A stretch of 64,000 nucleotides of DNA from Actinoplanes octamycinicus (GCF_014205225.1 NZ_JACHNB010000001.1:8723501-8787500), one strand, 5' to 3'. Positions 18,576 through 26,961 are shown, counted from the stretch's first letter. Notes: a model not told the origin generated them from the sequence alone. Translations and numbers: made by a program.

Positions 18576-18770
18576 ATGGCCGAGACCACCATCAAGTGGG
18601 AGCGCAGCACGTTCTGCGCGGCCGGGTCGTGTGTGGAAGTGGCGGCGATCGGTTCCGACATCGCGGTGCGGGACAGCAAGAATCTCGATCAGCCGCATCT
18701 GACGTTCTCCCGCACGGATTGGAACACCTTCCTGGACCGGGTCGCCGCGGGTGCGGCGCTGCCCGCCTGA
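18576..18770 (+). CDS. DUF397-domain protein
   Basis: A 64-residue protein with the full DUF397 pattern: a W near the start (TIKWERSTFCAAG), C/VEVA, VAVRDSK-like (IAVRDSKNLDQP), LTFSRTDWNTFL. ATG 18576 is behind AGGAGAGGGAG. It starts 17 bp after the WhiJ-like regulator and is surely cotranscribed. Family knowledge: such proteins act with the neighbouring XRE/DUF5753 regulator, in a relationship sometimes compared with toxin-antitoxin pairs. Confidence 0.93.
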   Translation: MAETTIKWERSTFCAAGSCVEVAAIGSDIAVRDSKNLDQPHLTFSRTDWNTFLDRVAAGAALPA

Positions 18771-18785
18771 TTCTTCGAGCATCAC

Positions 18786-18824
18786 CGACAAGCCGGTCAC
18801 CCTCGGTGGGTGACCGGCTTGTCG
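18786..18824 (+). terminator. Strong terminator of the XRE/DUF397 operon
   Basis: A perfect 17-bp stem (18786-18802 with 18808-18824) and a 5-nt loop, 15 bp after the DUF397 stop. Confidence 0.9.
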
Positions 18825-18877
18825 TGTCCGATTCGTCCCGCGTGTCGCGCGTGCGACGACACCACGTCTCCGCCATC

Positions 18878-18889
18878 CTAGGAACCTAG
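18878..18889. promoter_or_regulatory. CTAGG-AA-CCTAG inverted repeat
   Basis: A 12-bp dyad in the 300-bp gap before the GntR gene, just downstream of the preceding terminator. A CCTAGG word also overlaps the DUF397 ribosome site at about 18560. It is a plausible operator. Confidence 0.35.
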
Positions 18890-19046
18890 TAGTCAGCATG
18901 TCACCGCTGCCGCCCGCCGGCGCGGTGAGCCACACCGGCCACACCGGACGGGCCGCCGCCGCGAACGGCGCCCGTGCCGGAAACCGTCGCACCGCGAGCG
19001 ACCGGCCGGCAGGGAACCGCCGCGCCGCGAGCGACGGTTCTTCGGA

Positions 19047-19077
19047 GGTGACCGCCGCACCGCGAGCGGCGGTCACC
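19047..19077 (+). promoter_or_regulatory. Hairpin/operator before the GntR gene
   Basis: Perfect 10-bp arms GGTGACCGCC/GGCGGTCACC with an 11-nt centre, ending 44 bp before the start. The upstream sequence contains three copies of ACCGYCGCRCCGCGAGCG at about 18983, 19016 and 19051. A 74-codon frame from ATG 18898 covers this stretch and its stop overlaps the GntR start (TGATG), but it is Ala/Arg-rich and doubtful. Confidence 0.4.
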
Positions 19078-19121
19078 GGGCCGCCGCGCCGTGCCGCGGT
19101 GGCTGCTGAAGGGGGTCTGTG

Positions 19122-19913
19122 ATGTCGATCAATCCGGGTGCTGCCGAGTTCCCGCACCGGCAGATCGCGGCTCAACTGCGCGACCGCGTCCGCCGCGGCG
19201 ACTGGCAGCCGGGCGAGCGCCTGCCGTCCATCCCGGCCATCGCCGAGACGTTCGGGGTGGCCAAGCAGACGGTGCAACGCGCCGTCGACCAGCTGCGGGT
19301 GGAGGGCGTGCTGATCACCAAGCCCGGCTCCGGCACGTACGTCCGCGGCACCCGCCGCCGCCTCAACCGCCTGTCCCGCGGCCGCTACGGCGCCCACCGC
19401 GGCTACCACGCCGACCTGGCGGCCCGCTATCGCCAGCAGCTGGTGGGCGTCAGCCGGGAGGCCGCGCCGCCCGAGGTGGCCGACGCCTTCGGGGTCCGCG
19501 ACGGCACCGAGTTGCTGGTCCGGCGGCATCTGGTGCGTACCGACGACGCCACCGTGGAGGTCGGCGCGTCCTGGTTCCGGGTCACCGACGCCAGCGGCAC
19601 CACCCTGGAGCGCCCGGAGGCGTTCGGCCGGCCGCTCTACCAGGAGGCGGAGGAGGTGCTCGGCCGCCGCTACACCTCGGCGACCGACACGATCACCGCC
19701 CGCCAGCCGAGCCGCGAGGAGGCGGAGATCCTGCAGATCCGCCCGGACACCCCGGTGCTGCACCTGCTGCACGTCGCCTTCGACGAGACCCGCAAGCCGA
19801 TCGAGGTCGCCCAGGCCACCTGGCCCGGCCCGATGACCACGCTGACCGAGGAGTACCGGATCCCGGCGCCCTCGCCCGACCCCGACCCGGATCCCGGCCT
19901 GGCGCTCGCCTGA
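19122..19913 (+). CDS. GntR-family regulator, HutC/UTRA type
   Basis: A 263-residue repressor. The winged helix is at about 10-75 (QIAAQLRDRVRRGDWQPGERLPS then TFGVAKQTVQRAVDQL, KPGSGTYVRG). The UTRA effector-binding domain runs from about 105 to 245, with DGTELLVRRHLVR and TARQPSREEAEIL. The C-terminus is a Pro/Asp run. ATG 19122 is preceded by AGGGGG; GTG 19119 is an alternative. The target genes are unknown; it could regulate itself through the dyads upstream. Confidence 0.9.
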   Translation: MSINPGAAEFPHRQIAAQLRDRVRRGDWQPGERLPSIPAIAETFGVAKQTVQRAVDQLRVEGVLITKPGSGTYVRGTRRRLNRLSRGRYGAHRGYHADLAARYRQQLVGVSREAAPPEVADAFGVRDGTELLVRRHLVRTDDATVEVGASWFRVTDASGTTLERPEAFGRPLYQEAEEVLGRRYTSATDTITARQPSREEAEILQIRPDTPVLHLLHVAFDETRKPIEVAQATWPGPMTTLTEEYRIPAPSPDPDPDPGLALA

Positions 19914-19966
19914 CCGATCGGCCGAACCCCTACTTTGGAGGGGTGCGGCGGCATCCCGGCCGCACC

Positions 19967-19972
19967 TAGGCT
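19967..19972 (+). promoter_or_regulatory. Leaderless -10 box of the histidine kinase gene
   Basis: TAGGCT is followed by 6 nt and ATG at 19979, with no ribosome site. Confidence 0.6.
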
Positions 19973-19978
19973 CGCGGC

Positions 19979-21136
19979 ATGTTCTTCCTGCTGCTGGTGC
20001 CCGATCCCGGGAGCGCCCGGGCCGCCGCCCGGGACCGGCTCGCCGACGTCCTGATGATCACCGGGGCGCTGTTCTACGGATTGACCATGATGATGCTCGG
20101 CGACGCGCGCCGGCCGGGCGCGGCGATCCCCTGGCAGCTGGACGCGGCGATCGGCGTGGCCGGCGCCGGGGCGCTGCTGGTGCGGCGGCGCTGGCCGTTC
20201 GCGCTGGTGGTGACCCTGCTGCCGCTCGGGGCGATCTCGGTGACGGCGACCGGGGCGATCCTGATGGCGCTGTTCAGCGCGGCGATCCGGCTGCGCCCAC
20301 CGGTGCTGCTGGCGCTCGGCGCGGTCAACGTGCTCACCGGCGGCGTCTACTACCTGCTCCATCAGCAGCCGGCCTTCGCGGTCTGGGTGGACTTCCTGGT
20401 CCGGTTCCTGGTCACCGCGGCGGCGCTGGGCTGGGGGCAGTTCGTGCAGGCCTACCGGCGGCTCACCACCTCGCTGCGGGAGCACGCCGCCCGGCTGGAG
20501 GCCGAGCAGCATCTGCGGGAGGAGCAGGCGAAGCTGTCCGAGCGGGCCCGGATCGCCCGGGAGATGCACGACGTGCTGGCCCACCGGATGTCGCTGATCA
20601 GCCTGCACGCGGGCGCGCTCGAGGTCCGGGCCACGCTGCGGCCGGAGGAGCTGAGCACGGCAGCCGGCGCGATCCGGACCAGCGCGCACGAGGCCCTGGA
20701 GGAGTTGCGCGCGGTGGTCGGGGTGCCGCGGGGGCGCCCCGAGCCGCCGCAGCCCGGCCTCGCCGACGTGGACGACCTGGTGGCGAGCGTGCGGGCGGCC
20801 GGGATGGTGGTCGGGTTCGACAGCGTGGTGCCGAGCGACGGCCCGCCGGTGGTGCTCGGCCGGACCGCCTACCGGATCGTCCAGGAGGGGCTCACCAACG
20901 CCCGCCGGCACGGTTCGGAGCCGAGGGCCGCGGTGCGCATGGAGGGCGGCGCCGGCCAGGGCCTGCGCATCACGATCAGCAACCCCATCTCCGGTACGAC
21001 CGGAGCCCCCTCCCCCAGCGGCGGCCTCGGCCTGGTCGGCATCGGCGAGCGGGTGGCCCTGGCCGGCGGCGCCTTCCGGTACGGTCCCCGCAACGGCACG
21101 TTCGAACTGGAGGCGGAGCTGCCATGGCCGGCATGA
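19979..21136 (+). CDS. NarL-type sensor histidine kinase
   Basis: A 385-residue membrane kinase with about five hydrophobic segments in residues 20-150. The HisKA_3 dimerisation domain follows, with phospho-acceptor His197 in AREMHDVLAHRM. The HATPase part has an N box (YRIVQEGLTNARRHG) and a G box (GGLGLVGIGERVALAGG). There is no separate sensor domain, so it probably senses something in the membrane. It overlaps the next regulator gene by 13 bp and forms a standard two-component pair with it. Confidence 0.93.
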   Translation: MFFLLLVPDPGSARAAARDRLADVLMITGALFYGLTMMMLGDARRPGAAIPWQLDAAIGVAGAGALLVRRRWPFALVVTLLPLGAISVTATGAILMALFSAAIRLRPPVLLALGAVNVLTGGVYYLLHQQPAFAVWVDFLVRFLVTAAALGWGQFVQAYRRLTTSLREHAARLEAEQHLREEQAKLSERARIAREMHDVLAHRMSLISLHAGALEVRATLRPEELSTAAGAIRTSAHEALEELRAVVGVPRGRPEPPQPGLADVDDLVASVRAAGMVVGFDSVVPSDGPPVVLGRTAYRIVQEGLTNARRHGSEPRAAVRMEGGAGQGLRITISNPISGTTGAPSPSGGLGLVGIGERVALAGGAFRYGPRNGTFELEAELPWPA

Positions 21137-21897
21137 CCCCGGACCGGGACGACCCGGTCGCGCCGTCGCCGGCGGCCACGGACCCCGGTGAGGCGGACGG
21201 GGTGGAGTCGGGTGGGGTGGGCGTCGAACGGCCGATCCGGCTGGCGATCGTGGACGACGACGCGCTGGTGCGGGCCGGGTTGCGGATCCTGGTCGGCGGG
21301 TCGCCGGAGATCGAGGTGGTGGCCGAGGCGGGCGACGGGGACGAGGCGATCCGGGTGGCCGACGCGCACTGGCCGGACGTGATGCTGATGGACGTCCGGA
21401 TGCCCCGGGTGGACGGGCTGGTCGCCACCCGGCGGATCCGGGAGCGGGCGAACGCGCCGCAGGTGATCGTGCTGACCACGTTCGACGCGGACGAGTACGT
21501 GCTGGAGGCGCTGCGCGGCGGGGCCAGCGGGTTCCTGCTCAAGGACACGCCGCCGCTGGAGATCCTGGCGGCGGTGCGGACGGTCGCCGCCGGCAAGGCG
21601 ATCCTGTCCCCCTCCGCGGTCCGGCGGCTGATCGACCACGTCGCCGACCCGGCCGCCGGCACCCGCCGGGCCCGGGCCCGCACCCGGCTGGCCGCGTTGA
21701 CCGAGCGGGAGACCGAGGTGGCGGTGCTGGTCGGGCGCGGCTGTTCGAACGCGGAGATCGCCACCGAGCTGCGCATGGGCGTCGCGACGGTGAAGGGCCA
21801 CGTCTCCCGGCTGCTCACCAAGCTCGACCTGAACAACCGGGTCCAGATCGCCCTGCTGGTCCACGACGCGGAGTTGCTGGGGAGCGAGGTCGCCTGA
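21124..21897 (+). CDS. NarL/LuxR-type response regulator
   Basis: A 257-residue partner of the preceding kinase. After a 35-residue Pro/Asp/Gly-rich leader, the receiver has all key residues: VDDDALVRAGLR, phosphoacceptor Asp in VMLMDVRMP, Thr in IVLTTFD, Lys in FLLKDTPP. The C-terminal LuxR HTH is LTERETEVAVLVGRG then NAEIATELRMGVATVKGHV. ATG 21124 has GGAG 5 nt upstream; ATG 21133, overlapping the kinase stop, is an alternative. Confidence 0.93.
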   Translation: MAGMTPDRDDPVAPSPAATDPGEADGVESGGVGVERPIRLAIVDDDALVRAGLRILVGGSPEIEVVAEAGDGDEAIRVADAHWPDVMLMDVRMPRVDGLVATRRIRERANAPQVIVLTTFDADEYVLEALRGGASGFLLKDTPPLEILAAVRTVAAGKAILSPSAVRRLIDHVADPAAGTRRARARTRLAALTERETEVAVLVGRGCSNAEIATELRMGVATVKGHVSRLLTKLDLNNRVQIALLVHDAELLGSEVA

Positions 21898-21936
21898 CCC
21901 GCCGGCCCCGCCGGAGTCGTGCGGTGCAGGCGTGGA

Positions 21937-22509
21937 CTACGGGTGCAGGTACTGGTGGACGGCGGCGGTGGTGCGGGGCTCGTCACCGGTGGCCAGCAGG
22001 TCGATCAGGGCGCCTCGGAGGATGGCGAGCAGGGCGGTGCGGCGGGCCAGGGCCTCCGGGGTGTCCCGCTCCGCGGCCGGCTGCGCGGCGGCCAGCACGT
22101 CGAGCCAATCGGCGACGGTGTCGGCGGCGAAGCGGGACCATGGACCCTCGGGGTCGACCAGCGAGTGGGCGTAGGCCTCCAGCCACATGATCAGCAGCGG
22201 CCGGTGGGCCGGGTCGCTCAGCCAGGCCCAGACCCGGTCGCCGGCGGCGGTGAGGCCGCCGGCCGGCGGGGACTGCTCGCGGAGCTGGCGCAGGAGTGCG
22301 AGCTCGTCCTGGCGGGCGCGGGCCAGCAGGGCACGGACCAGGCCGTCCTTGCTGCCGAACAGGAACAGCAGCACCCGCGGACTGGACCCGATCTCGGCGG
22401 CGAGCGGGCGCAGCGACAGGTCGGTGAGGCCGTGGCGGCGGACGTAGCCGTAGGCGAGTTCGAGGAGTTCGGTCCGGCGTGCCGAGGGCGCTGTCGTGGT
22501 GTCGGCCAT
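21937..22509 (-). CDS. TetR-family repressor
   Basis: A 190-residue regulator. The N-terminal HTH is ELLELAYGYVRRHGLTDLSL then RPLAAEIGSSPRVLLFLFGSKDGLVR. The C-terminal part is an all-helical ligand domain. It is divergent from the GNAT gene, with a clear palindromic operator in between, so it probably represses both. The ligand is unknown. Confidence 0.92.
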   Translation of the reverse strand: MADTTTAPSARRTELLELAYGYVRRHGLTDLSLRPLAAEIGSSPRVLLFLFGSKDGLVRALLARARQDELALLRQLREQSPPAGGLTAAGDRVWAWLSDPAHRPLLIMWLEAYAHSLVDPEGPWSRFAADTVADWLDVLAAAQPAAERDTPEALARRTALLAILRGALIDLLATGDEPRTTAAVHQYLHP

Positions 22510-22523
22510 CGGGCTAGTATCCG

Positions 22524-22543
22524 ACTGAAACGAGTGTTTCAGT
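22524..22543. promoter_or_regulatory. TetR operator ACTGAAAC-GAGT-GTTTCAGT
   Basis: Perfect 8-bp arms with a 4-bp centre, 14 bp from the TetR start and 15 bp from the GNAT start. The GAAAC-N4-GTTTC core is common for TetR-type sites. Confidence 0.75.
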
Positions 22544-22558
22544 GGTGGAGGTGGCGAG

Positions 22559-23077
22559 ATGGATGTGACGATCAGGCGATTGGACCGGCCCGGCGACCTC
22601 GGCTGGGTGATCCAGGCGCACGGCGAGCTGTACGCGGCGGAGTACGGGTGGGACACCAGCTTCGAGGGGCTGGTCGCGCGGATCATGGCGGACTTCGCGG
22701 CCGGGCACGATCCGGAGCGGGAGGCCGGGTGGATCGCGGAGAGGGACGGGCGGCGGGTCGGCTGCGTGCTCTGCGTCGCGGGGGACGAGCCGGGGACGGC
22801 GGTGCTGCGGGTGCTGCTGGTGCACCCGGACGCCCGGGGGCTGCGGCTGGGCGGGCGACTGGTCGACACCTGCCTGGAGTTCGCGATGGCCTCCGGGTAT
22901 GAGCGGATGCGCCTCTGGACGACGGATCCGCTGGTCGCGGCCCGGCACCTCTACCTGCGGCGCGGCTTCCGGCTGATCAAGGAGGAGCCGCTGCACACCT
23001 TCGGCGCGGACCTGGTCGGCCAGACCTACCTGCGCGAGCTCGCCCCGGCCGGCCTCGCCCCGGTCGCCTGCCTCTGA
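22559..23077 (+). CDS. GNAT-family N-acetyltransferase
   Basis: A 172-residue single-domain acetyltransferase. The acetyl-CoA site is VLLVHPDARGLRLGGRLVDT (about 82-101, motif A), followed by MRLWTTDPLVAARHLYLRRGF (motif B). This branch is often fused to or paired with a transcriptional regulator; here the partner is the divergent TetR gene. The substrate is unknown. GGAGG lies upstream of the ATG. The last residues are Ala/Pro-rich. Confidence 0.92.
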   Translation: MDVTIRRLDRPGDLGWVIQAHGELYAAEYGWDTSFEGLVARIMADFAAGHDPEREAGWIAERDGRRVGCVLCVAGDEPGTAVLRVLLVHPDARGLRLGGRLVDTCLEFAMASGYERMRLWTTDPLVAARHLYLRRGFRLIKEEPLHTFGADLVGQTYLRELAPAGLAPVACL

Positions 23078-23090
23078 CCCGCCTCCGGGG

Positions 23091-23420
23091 TCACGCGACC
23101 TCGACGGCCACCGCGGTCAGGCCCGGGGCGGAGCGGGTGGTGTGGGACTCGCCGGCTGCCCAGCGAACCGCGTCGCCGGCGATGACGTCGTGCCAGGGGC
23201 CGTCGCCGGAGCGGACCTGACCGGCCCCCTCGGTGATCAGCAGCGTCTGGTCACGCAGCGCGGGATGGTCGCCGATCTCGCCGCCCGGCGCCACGCGCAG
23301 CACGGTCATCGCGACGCTCCCGGTCCGGAGCAGCGCCTGGGCCGTGAGCCCGACACTGCCATGGTGGCTGATCTGCCGGAGCGTCTCCGGCTCGGGACGG
23401 ACGATCTCCATGACCGGCAT
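23091..23420 (-). CDS. Cupin-domain protein
   Basis: A 109-residue single-domain cupin. The two cupin motifs appear as VAPGGEIGDHPALRDQTLLITEG and DAVRWAAGESHTTR. The first lacks the usual full HxH set (only one His), so metal binding is uncertain. It may bind a small ligand or act as an auxiliary protein. ATG 23420 is used here; ATG 23411 with GGAG 11 nt upstream is equally possible. Confidence 0.8.
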   Translation of the reverse strand: MPVMEIVRPEPETLRQISHHGSVGLTAQALLRTGSVAMTVLRVAPGGEIGDHPALRDQTLLITEGAGQVRSGDGPWHDVIAGDAVRWAAGESHTTRSAPGLTAVAVEVA

Positions 23421-23487
23421 TCTCCACGACCCTGGAATCCGGGCCCGGCGAAGGCCCGGGGCGGGAGCCAAGGGCCCGGGAACGGCT

Positions 23488-23522
23488 CAGACCCGAGGAG
23501 CCGGGTAGGCGCCTCGGGTCTG
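23488..23522 (-). terminator. Terminator of the small secreted protein gene
   Basis: An 11-bp stem CAGACCCGAGG/CCTCGGGTCTG with a 13-nt loop, located between the secreted-protein stop and the cupin gene. A second GGGCCC-rich hairpin lies at about 23440-23480. Confidence 0.65.
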
Positions 23523-23569
23523 GGGCGTTGCTGGATCAACGCGGGAAGCGTGATCCTGGGAGGGCTAAC

Positions 23570-23884
23570 TCACCAGCCGAGGCCGCCGCCGGTGAACGGA
23601 CCGACGTTCACGTTGAACAGGCCGAGCTGGCTGACCCGCGAGTTGGAGACGGTGTTGCCGATGCCGTCCCAGCCGTCGTCGTAGCCGCGGTCACGGACCA
23701 CGATGACGTCGGGCTCGTCGTCATCGTAGGCGTAGGCGTGGCCGTGGCTGTAGGTGTGCACGGCCGCGGCCGAGCCGTGGTTCTTCTTGCAGTGGGTGCC
23801 GGCCGCCGAGGCGGGGGCGGCCAGCGCGAGGCTCGCGCCGGTAGCCAGGAACAGACCGGCGAGGTACAGAGCCGGACGACGCAT
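23570..23884 (-). CDS. Small secreted protein of unknown function
   Basis: A 104-residue exported protein. The signal peptide (MRRPALYLAGLFLATGASLA, then an ASA-type cleavage site) is followed by a His/Tyr/Asp-rich mature part of about 75 residues with HTYSHGHAYAYDDDEPD. It ends in a Gly/Phe/Asn-rich stretch (QLGLFNVNVGPFTGG) that resembles short cell-surface proteins such as chaplins only superficially. The His/Asp cluster could bind metal. AAGGAACC precedes the ATG. The upstream region holds an AT-rich dyad. Confidence 0.85.
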   Translation of the reverse strand: MRRPALYLAGLFLATGASLALAAPASAAGTHCKKNHGSAAAVHTYSHGHAYAYDDDEPDVIVVRDRGYDDGWDGIGNTVSNSRVSQLGLFNVNVGPFTGGGLGW

Positions 23885-23940
23885 GATGGTTCCTTTCGGA
23901 CGTTGGTTTGACCTCCGAAAGCATGTCGCGGTGGGACCCG

Positions 23941-23982
23941 TAATGCACGTATTTCAGGCAAATAACAGCGCAACGTGCATTA
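23941..23982 (-). promoter_or_regulatory. TAATGCACGT dyad with interleaved direct repeats
   Basis: Arms TAATGCACGT (23941-23950) and ACGTGCATTA (23973-23982) are perfect, with centres 32 bp apart (three helical turns). TATTTCAGGCAAAT and TATTTCGGCAAAT follow each arm as direct repeats. The block lies 56 bp upstream of the secreted protein start and is AT-rich against the genome, so it is a likely control region. The rest of 23983-24187 shows nothing else. Confidence 0.55.
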
Positions 23983-24187
23983 TTTCGGCAAATGGTCACG
24001 AAGGTCGGCTAACCGGGACTAGGGTCAGCGCGGGGTCGTGTTTTCCCGCGCGCAAAGAGTCCGACCGAAATCGCCCGCACCGACCCGAATAATTGCTGGT
24101 CAAAGCCCCGAAGCGGGAATTGCGCCGGAGAAAGCCGGGCGGTGCGGACCCGGCACGGCCAACGACTCGCCGAACATCCGGAACAGC

Positions 24188-24221
24188 GAACGGCCCGCCC
24201 GGGAAGCCGGGCGGGCCGTTC
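24188..24221 (-). terminator. Terminator of mshC
   Basis: A perfect 15-bp stem (24188-24202 with 24207-24221) and GAAG loop, 25 bp after the mshC stop. Confidence 0.88.
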
Positions 24222-24246
24222 ACCGGAAACGGCCGGACGAAAGCGC

Positions 24247-25485
24247 CTAGAGACGCACCCCGAGCAACGCGTCCACCGTCCGCGCCATCAGTTCCGGCGC
24301 CGCGGCGTCGTCACCGGCCCCGGACAGCGCCGCATCCGCCCACGCGTCCACCACCGCCAGGGCCGCCGGGGCGTCGAGGTCGGTGGTGAGCGCCTCGCGT
24401 ACCGCGGCCAGCAACCCCGCGCCGGACGGACCGGACGGCGCGGCCGCCGCCTCCCGCCAGCGGGCCAGGCGCTGCTCCCCCGCCTTGCGCACCTCGTCGG
24501 TCCACTCCCGGTCGGCCCGGTAGTGCCCGGCGAGCAGACCGAGCCGGATCGCCATCGGGTCCACCCCGTCGGCGCGCAGCCGGGAGACGAAGACCAGGTT
24601 GCCCTTCGACTTCGACATCTTCTCGCCGTCCAGCCCGATCATGCCGGCGTGCACGTAGTGCGAGGCGAACGGCGCCGCGCCGGTGAGCACCTCGGCGTGC
24701 GCCGCGGAGCACTCGTGGTGCGGGTAGAGCAGGTCGTTGCCGCCGCCCTGCACGTCGATCGTGTCGCCGAGCAGGCCCAGCGCGATCGTCGCGCACTCGA
24801 TGTGCCAGCCGGGCCGGCCGGGTCCGAGGTCGCCGCCGTCCCACGCCGGCTCGCCCTCCCGGGCGCCGCGCCAGAGCAGCGGGTCGAGCGGGTCCCGCTT
24901 GCCCGCCCGGTCCGGGTCGCCGCCGCGCTCGGCGGAGAGGACGGTCATCTCCTCGCGGCTCAGGTTCGACTCGTAGCCCCAGTCGGGAGCGGCGGTGATG
25001 TCGAAGTACACATCGCCGGTGCCGTCCTCCAGCCGGTACGCCGCGCCCTTGGCGACCAGGTCGCGGACGTGCCCGGCGATCGCCGGGATGGACTCCACCG
25101 CGCCGACGTAGTGCGCCGGCGGGATGATCCGCAGCGCCTCCATGTCCTCGCGGAACAGCGCGGTCTCGCGCATCGCCAGGACCACCCAGTCCTCGCCGTC
25201 GCGCTCGGCGCGCTCCAGCAGCGGGTCGTCGATGTCGGTCACGTTCTGCACATAGGCCACCGGGTGGCCGGCGTCCCGCCACAGCCGGTTGACCAGGTCG
25301 AAGGCGATCATCGTGGCGGCATGGCCGAGGTGGGTGGCGTCGTACGGCGTGATGCCGCACACGTACATCGACGCGGTCTCGCCGGGAGTGACCGGATGCG
25401 CCGACCGGCGCGCCGAGTCGAACAGCTTCAGCGTGGGGGCGTCCCCCGGCAGAGTCGGCACGTCATGCCCGGTCCAAGCGTCCAT
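24247..25485 (-). CDS. mshC: Mycothiol ligase MshC (L-cysteine:GlcN-Ins ligase)
   Basis: A 412-residue cytosolic enzyme joining cysteine to GlcN-inositol using ATP, the third step of mycothiol synthesis. It is a cysteinyl-tRNA synthetase relative without the anticodon domain. Motifs visible: zinc-site region [17 protein letters not shown] (HIGH-like), [29 protein letters not shown] and KMSKSKGN. Length and motifs match Rv2130c, separating it from CysS. It has its own leaderless promoter and a strong terminator, so it is monocistronic. Neighbours DUF3090 and the SCO1664-type gene keep the mycobacterial order. Confidence 0.96.
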   Translation of the reverse strand: MDAWTGHDVPTLPGDAPTLKLFDSARRSAHPVTPGETASMYVCGITPYDATHLGHAATMIAFDLVNRLWRDAGHPVAYVQNVTDIDDPLLERAERDGEDWVVLAMRETALFREDMEALRIIPPAHYVGAVESIPAIAGHVRDLVAKGAAYRLEDGTGDVYFDITAAPDWGYESNLSREEMTVLSAERGGDPDRAGKRDPLDPLLWRGAREGEPAWDGGDLGPGRPGWHIECATIALGLLGDTIDVQGGGNDLLYPHHECSAAHAEVLTGAAPFASHYVHAGMIGLDGEKMSKSKGNLVFVSRLRADGVDPMAIRLGLLAGHYRADREWTDEVRKAGEQRLARWREAAAAPSGPSGAGLLAAVREALTTDLDAPAALAVVDAWADAALSGAGDDAAAPELMARTVDALLGVRL

Positions 25486-25491
25486 GAGCGG

Positions 25492-25497
25492 AGCCTA
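25492..25497 (-). promoter_or_regulatory. Leaderless -10 box of mshC
   Basis: On the minus strand TAGGCT is followed by 6 nt and ATG at 25485. Confidence 0.65.
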
Positions 25498-25540
25498 TCC
25501 AGCCCCCGGTCAGCGACGCCGCAGGGCGTGACCTAAACCT

Positions 25541-26356
25541 CTAGATCGGCGGCCAGGGAATAGCCGGCCAGTCGGTCGGCGGTTTCGGGAACCGGCCGGC
25601 ACGCAGCAACCGTTTCACCCGGAGGCCGAGGTGCTGCACCTCGGAGACGGTCAGATGCTCCTCCAGCGCCGCACCGAGCGACCCGGACAGCTCGGCGCCG
25701 AGCCGGGTGAGGACCGCGGTCGCCTCGTCGAAGAGCGGTTGCCCGGTCCAGCCCCAGAGGACCGTGCGCAATTTGTTCTCCACGTGGAAGCTGACGCCGT
25801 GGTCGACGCCGTGGACCGCGCCGGAGGACGGGTAGAGCACGTGGCCGCCCTTGCGGTCGGCATTGTTGATCACCGCGTCGAAGACCGCGAGCCGGGCCAG
25901 GCGCGGGTCGTCGGCGTGCGCCAGGGCGTAGGCGTCACCGTCGTCGTCGCGGGCCGCGGCCACCGGGAACCAGCCCTGCGGCACGTCGTAGGCCGGGACG
26001 AAGCCGATCAGCCCCTCGGCCGCCTCCGGCTCGTCGATCCACAGCTGCAGCGCGCCCGGCCCGAGCGGCCCGTCCCGCAGGATGGTCGGCGGGACCAGGC
26101 CCCAGCCGGTCGCCCGGGACACCAGGTAGGCGGAGACCTCGCGGCCGGCCAGCGTGCCGTCCGGGAAGTCCCAGAGCGGGCGCTCGCCGCGCACCGGCTT
26201 GTAGACACAGCGGCGGGTCACCCCGGCCAGGCTGATCTCGGCGCGCAGCGTGGTGTTCGAGGCGTCGACCAGGCGACCCTCGATCTCGATCCGGCCGCGC
26301 CCCAGCAGCTCGAGGGCGTCGGCCTCGGCGAGCACCTCGGTCGGCTCGGCTGTCAC
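25541..26356 (-). CDS. SCO1664-family protein (PI3/4-kinase-like fold)
   Basis: A 271-residue protein. Kinase-like features: a Lys in CVYKPVRGERPLWDFP (ATP site), DEPEAAEGLIGFVPA, a catalytic-loop-like FDAVINNADRKGGH and VHGVDHGVSFH (DFG-like position). It belongs to the conserved actinobacterial family next to DUF3090 (Rv2133c-like); activity is not known. The start is GTG 26356, overlapping the DUF3090 stop by 4 nt (GTGA); upstream residues in frame are Pro/Arg-rich and antisense-like. Confidence 0.9.
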   Translation of the reverse strand: MTAEPTEVLAEADALELLGRGRIEIEGRLVDASNTTLRAEISLAGVTRRCVYKPVRGERPLWDFPDGTLAGREVSAYLVSRATGWGLVPPTILRDGPLGPGALQLWIDEPEAAEGLIGFVPAYDVPQGWFPVAAARDDDGDAYALAHADDPRLARLAVFDAVINNADRKGGHVLYPSSGAVHGVDHGVSFHVENKLRTVLWGWTGQPLFDEATAVLTRLGAELSGSLGAALEEHLTVSEVQHLGLRVKRLLRAGRFPKPPTDWPAIPWPPI

Positions 26357-26955
26357 CGGTGATAACCGTTGTGCCGGGGACAGAGGTGGCCGGACGGGTC
26401 GAGCGGCTGGCCGCAGAGCGGGCACGGCGGCCGGCCGGCGGCCACCACCCGGCGGGCCCGGTCGATGAACGCGCGGGTCGCCTCCGGGGTCAGCCGGACC
26501 CGGAGCCGGTCCAGGTCGTCGTCCGGCTCCTCGTCGTCGTCCTCGTCGTCGGCGGGGTCGTCCTCGTCGTCGTCGGCGAGCGGGTCGCCGGTCAGCTCGA
26601 CCTCGGGCTCACCGGCCTCGATCGCCTCGATCACCACGGTGGCGGTGTCCACGTCGAAGGCCAGGCCCAGCGTGCCGACCCGGAACTCCTCGTCGACCGG
26701 GGAGTCCAGCGGCTCGTTGTCGTGCACGGCCAGCAGCGGGGTCTCCGGCAGCGTGACCCCGAACCGCTTGTTCGCCTCCAGCAGCAGCTCTTCCAGCTTC
26801 TCGGCGAGCAGCGACACCTGGACCTTCTCCAGAGCGACGCTGATCACCCGGCCGCCACCGCGTGCCTGGAGGTAGAACGTCCGGTCCCCGGGCTCGCCCA
26901 CCGTCCCGGCGACGAACCGCTCCGGCGGCTCGAAGGCATGCACTTGGTGGGTCAT
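26353..26955 (-). CDS. DUF3090-family protein with C-terminal zinc ribbon
   Basis: A 200-residue protein beginning HQVHAFEPPERFVAGTVGEP, typical of DUF3090 (Rv2134c-like). A highly acidic segment (about 130-148, many Asp/Glu) precedes a C-terminal zinc-ribbon-like CPLCGQPLDPSGHLCPRH. Function unknown. It is encoded with and overlaps the SCO1664-type gene. Its own leaderless -10 box shows that this pair can be transcribed separately from the phosphatase and oxidoreductase upstream. Confidence 0.92.
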   Translation of the reverse strand: MTHQVHAFEPPERFVAGTVGEPGDRTFYLQARGGGRVISVALEKVQVSLLAEKLEELLLEANKRFGVTLPETPLLAVHDNEPLDSPVDEEFRVGTLGLAFDVDTATVVIEAIEAGEPEVELTGDPLADDDEDDPADDEDDDEEPDDDLDRLRVRLTPEATRAFIDRARRVVAAGRPPCPLCGQPLDPSGHLCPRHNGYHR

Positions 26956-26961
26956 ACCGCA

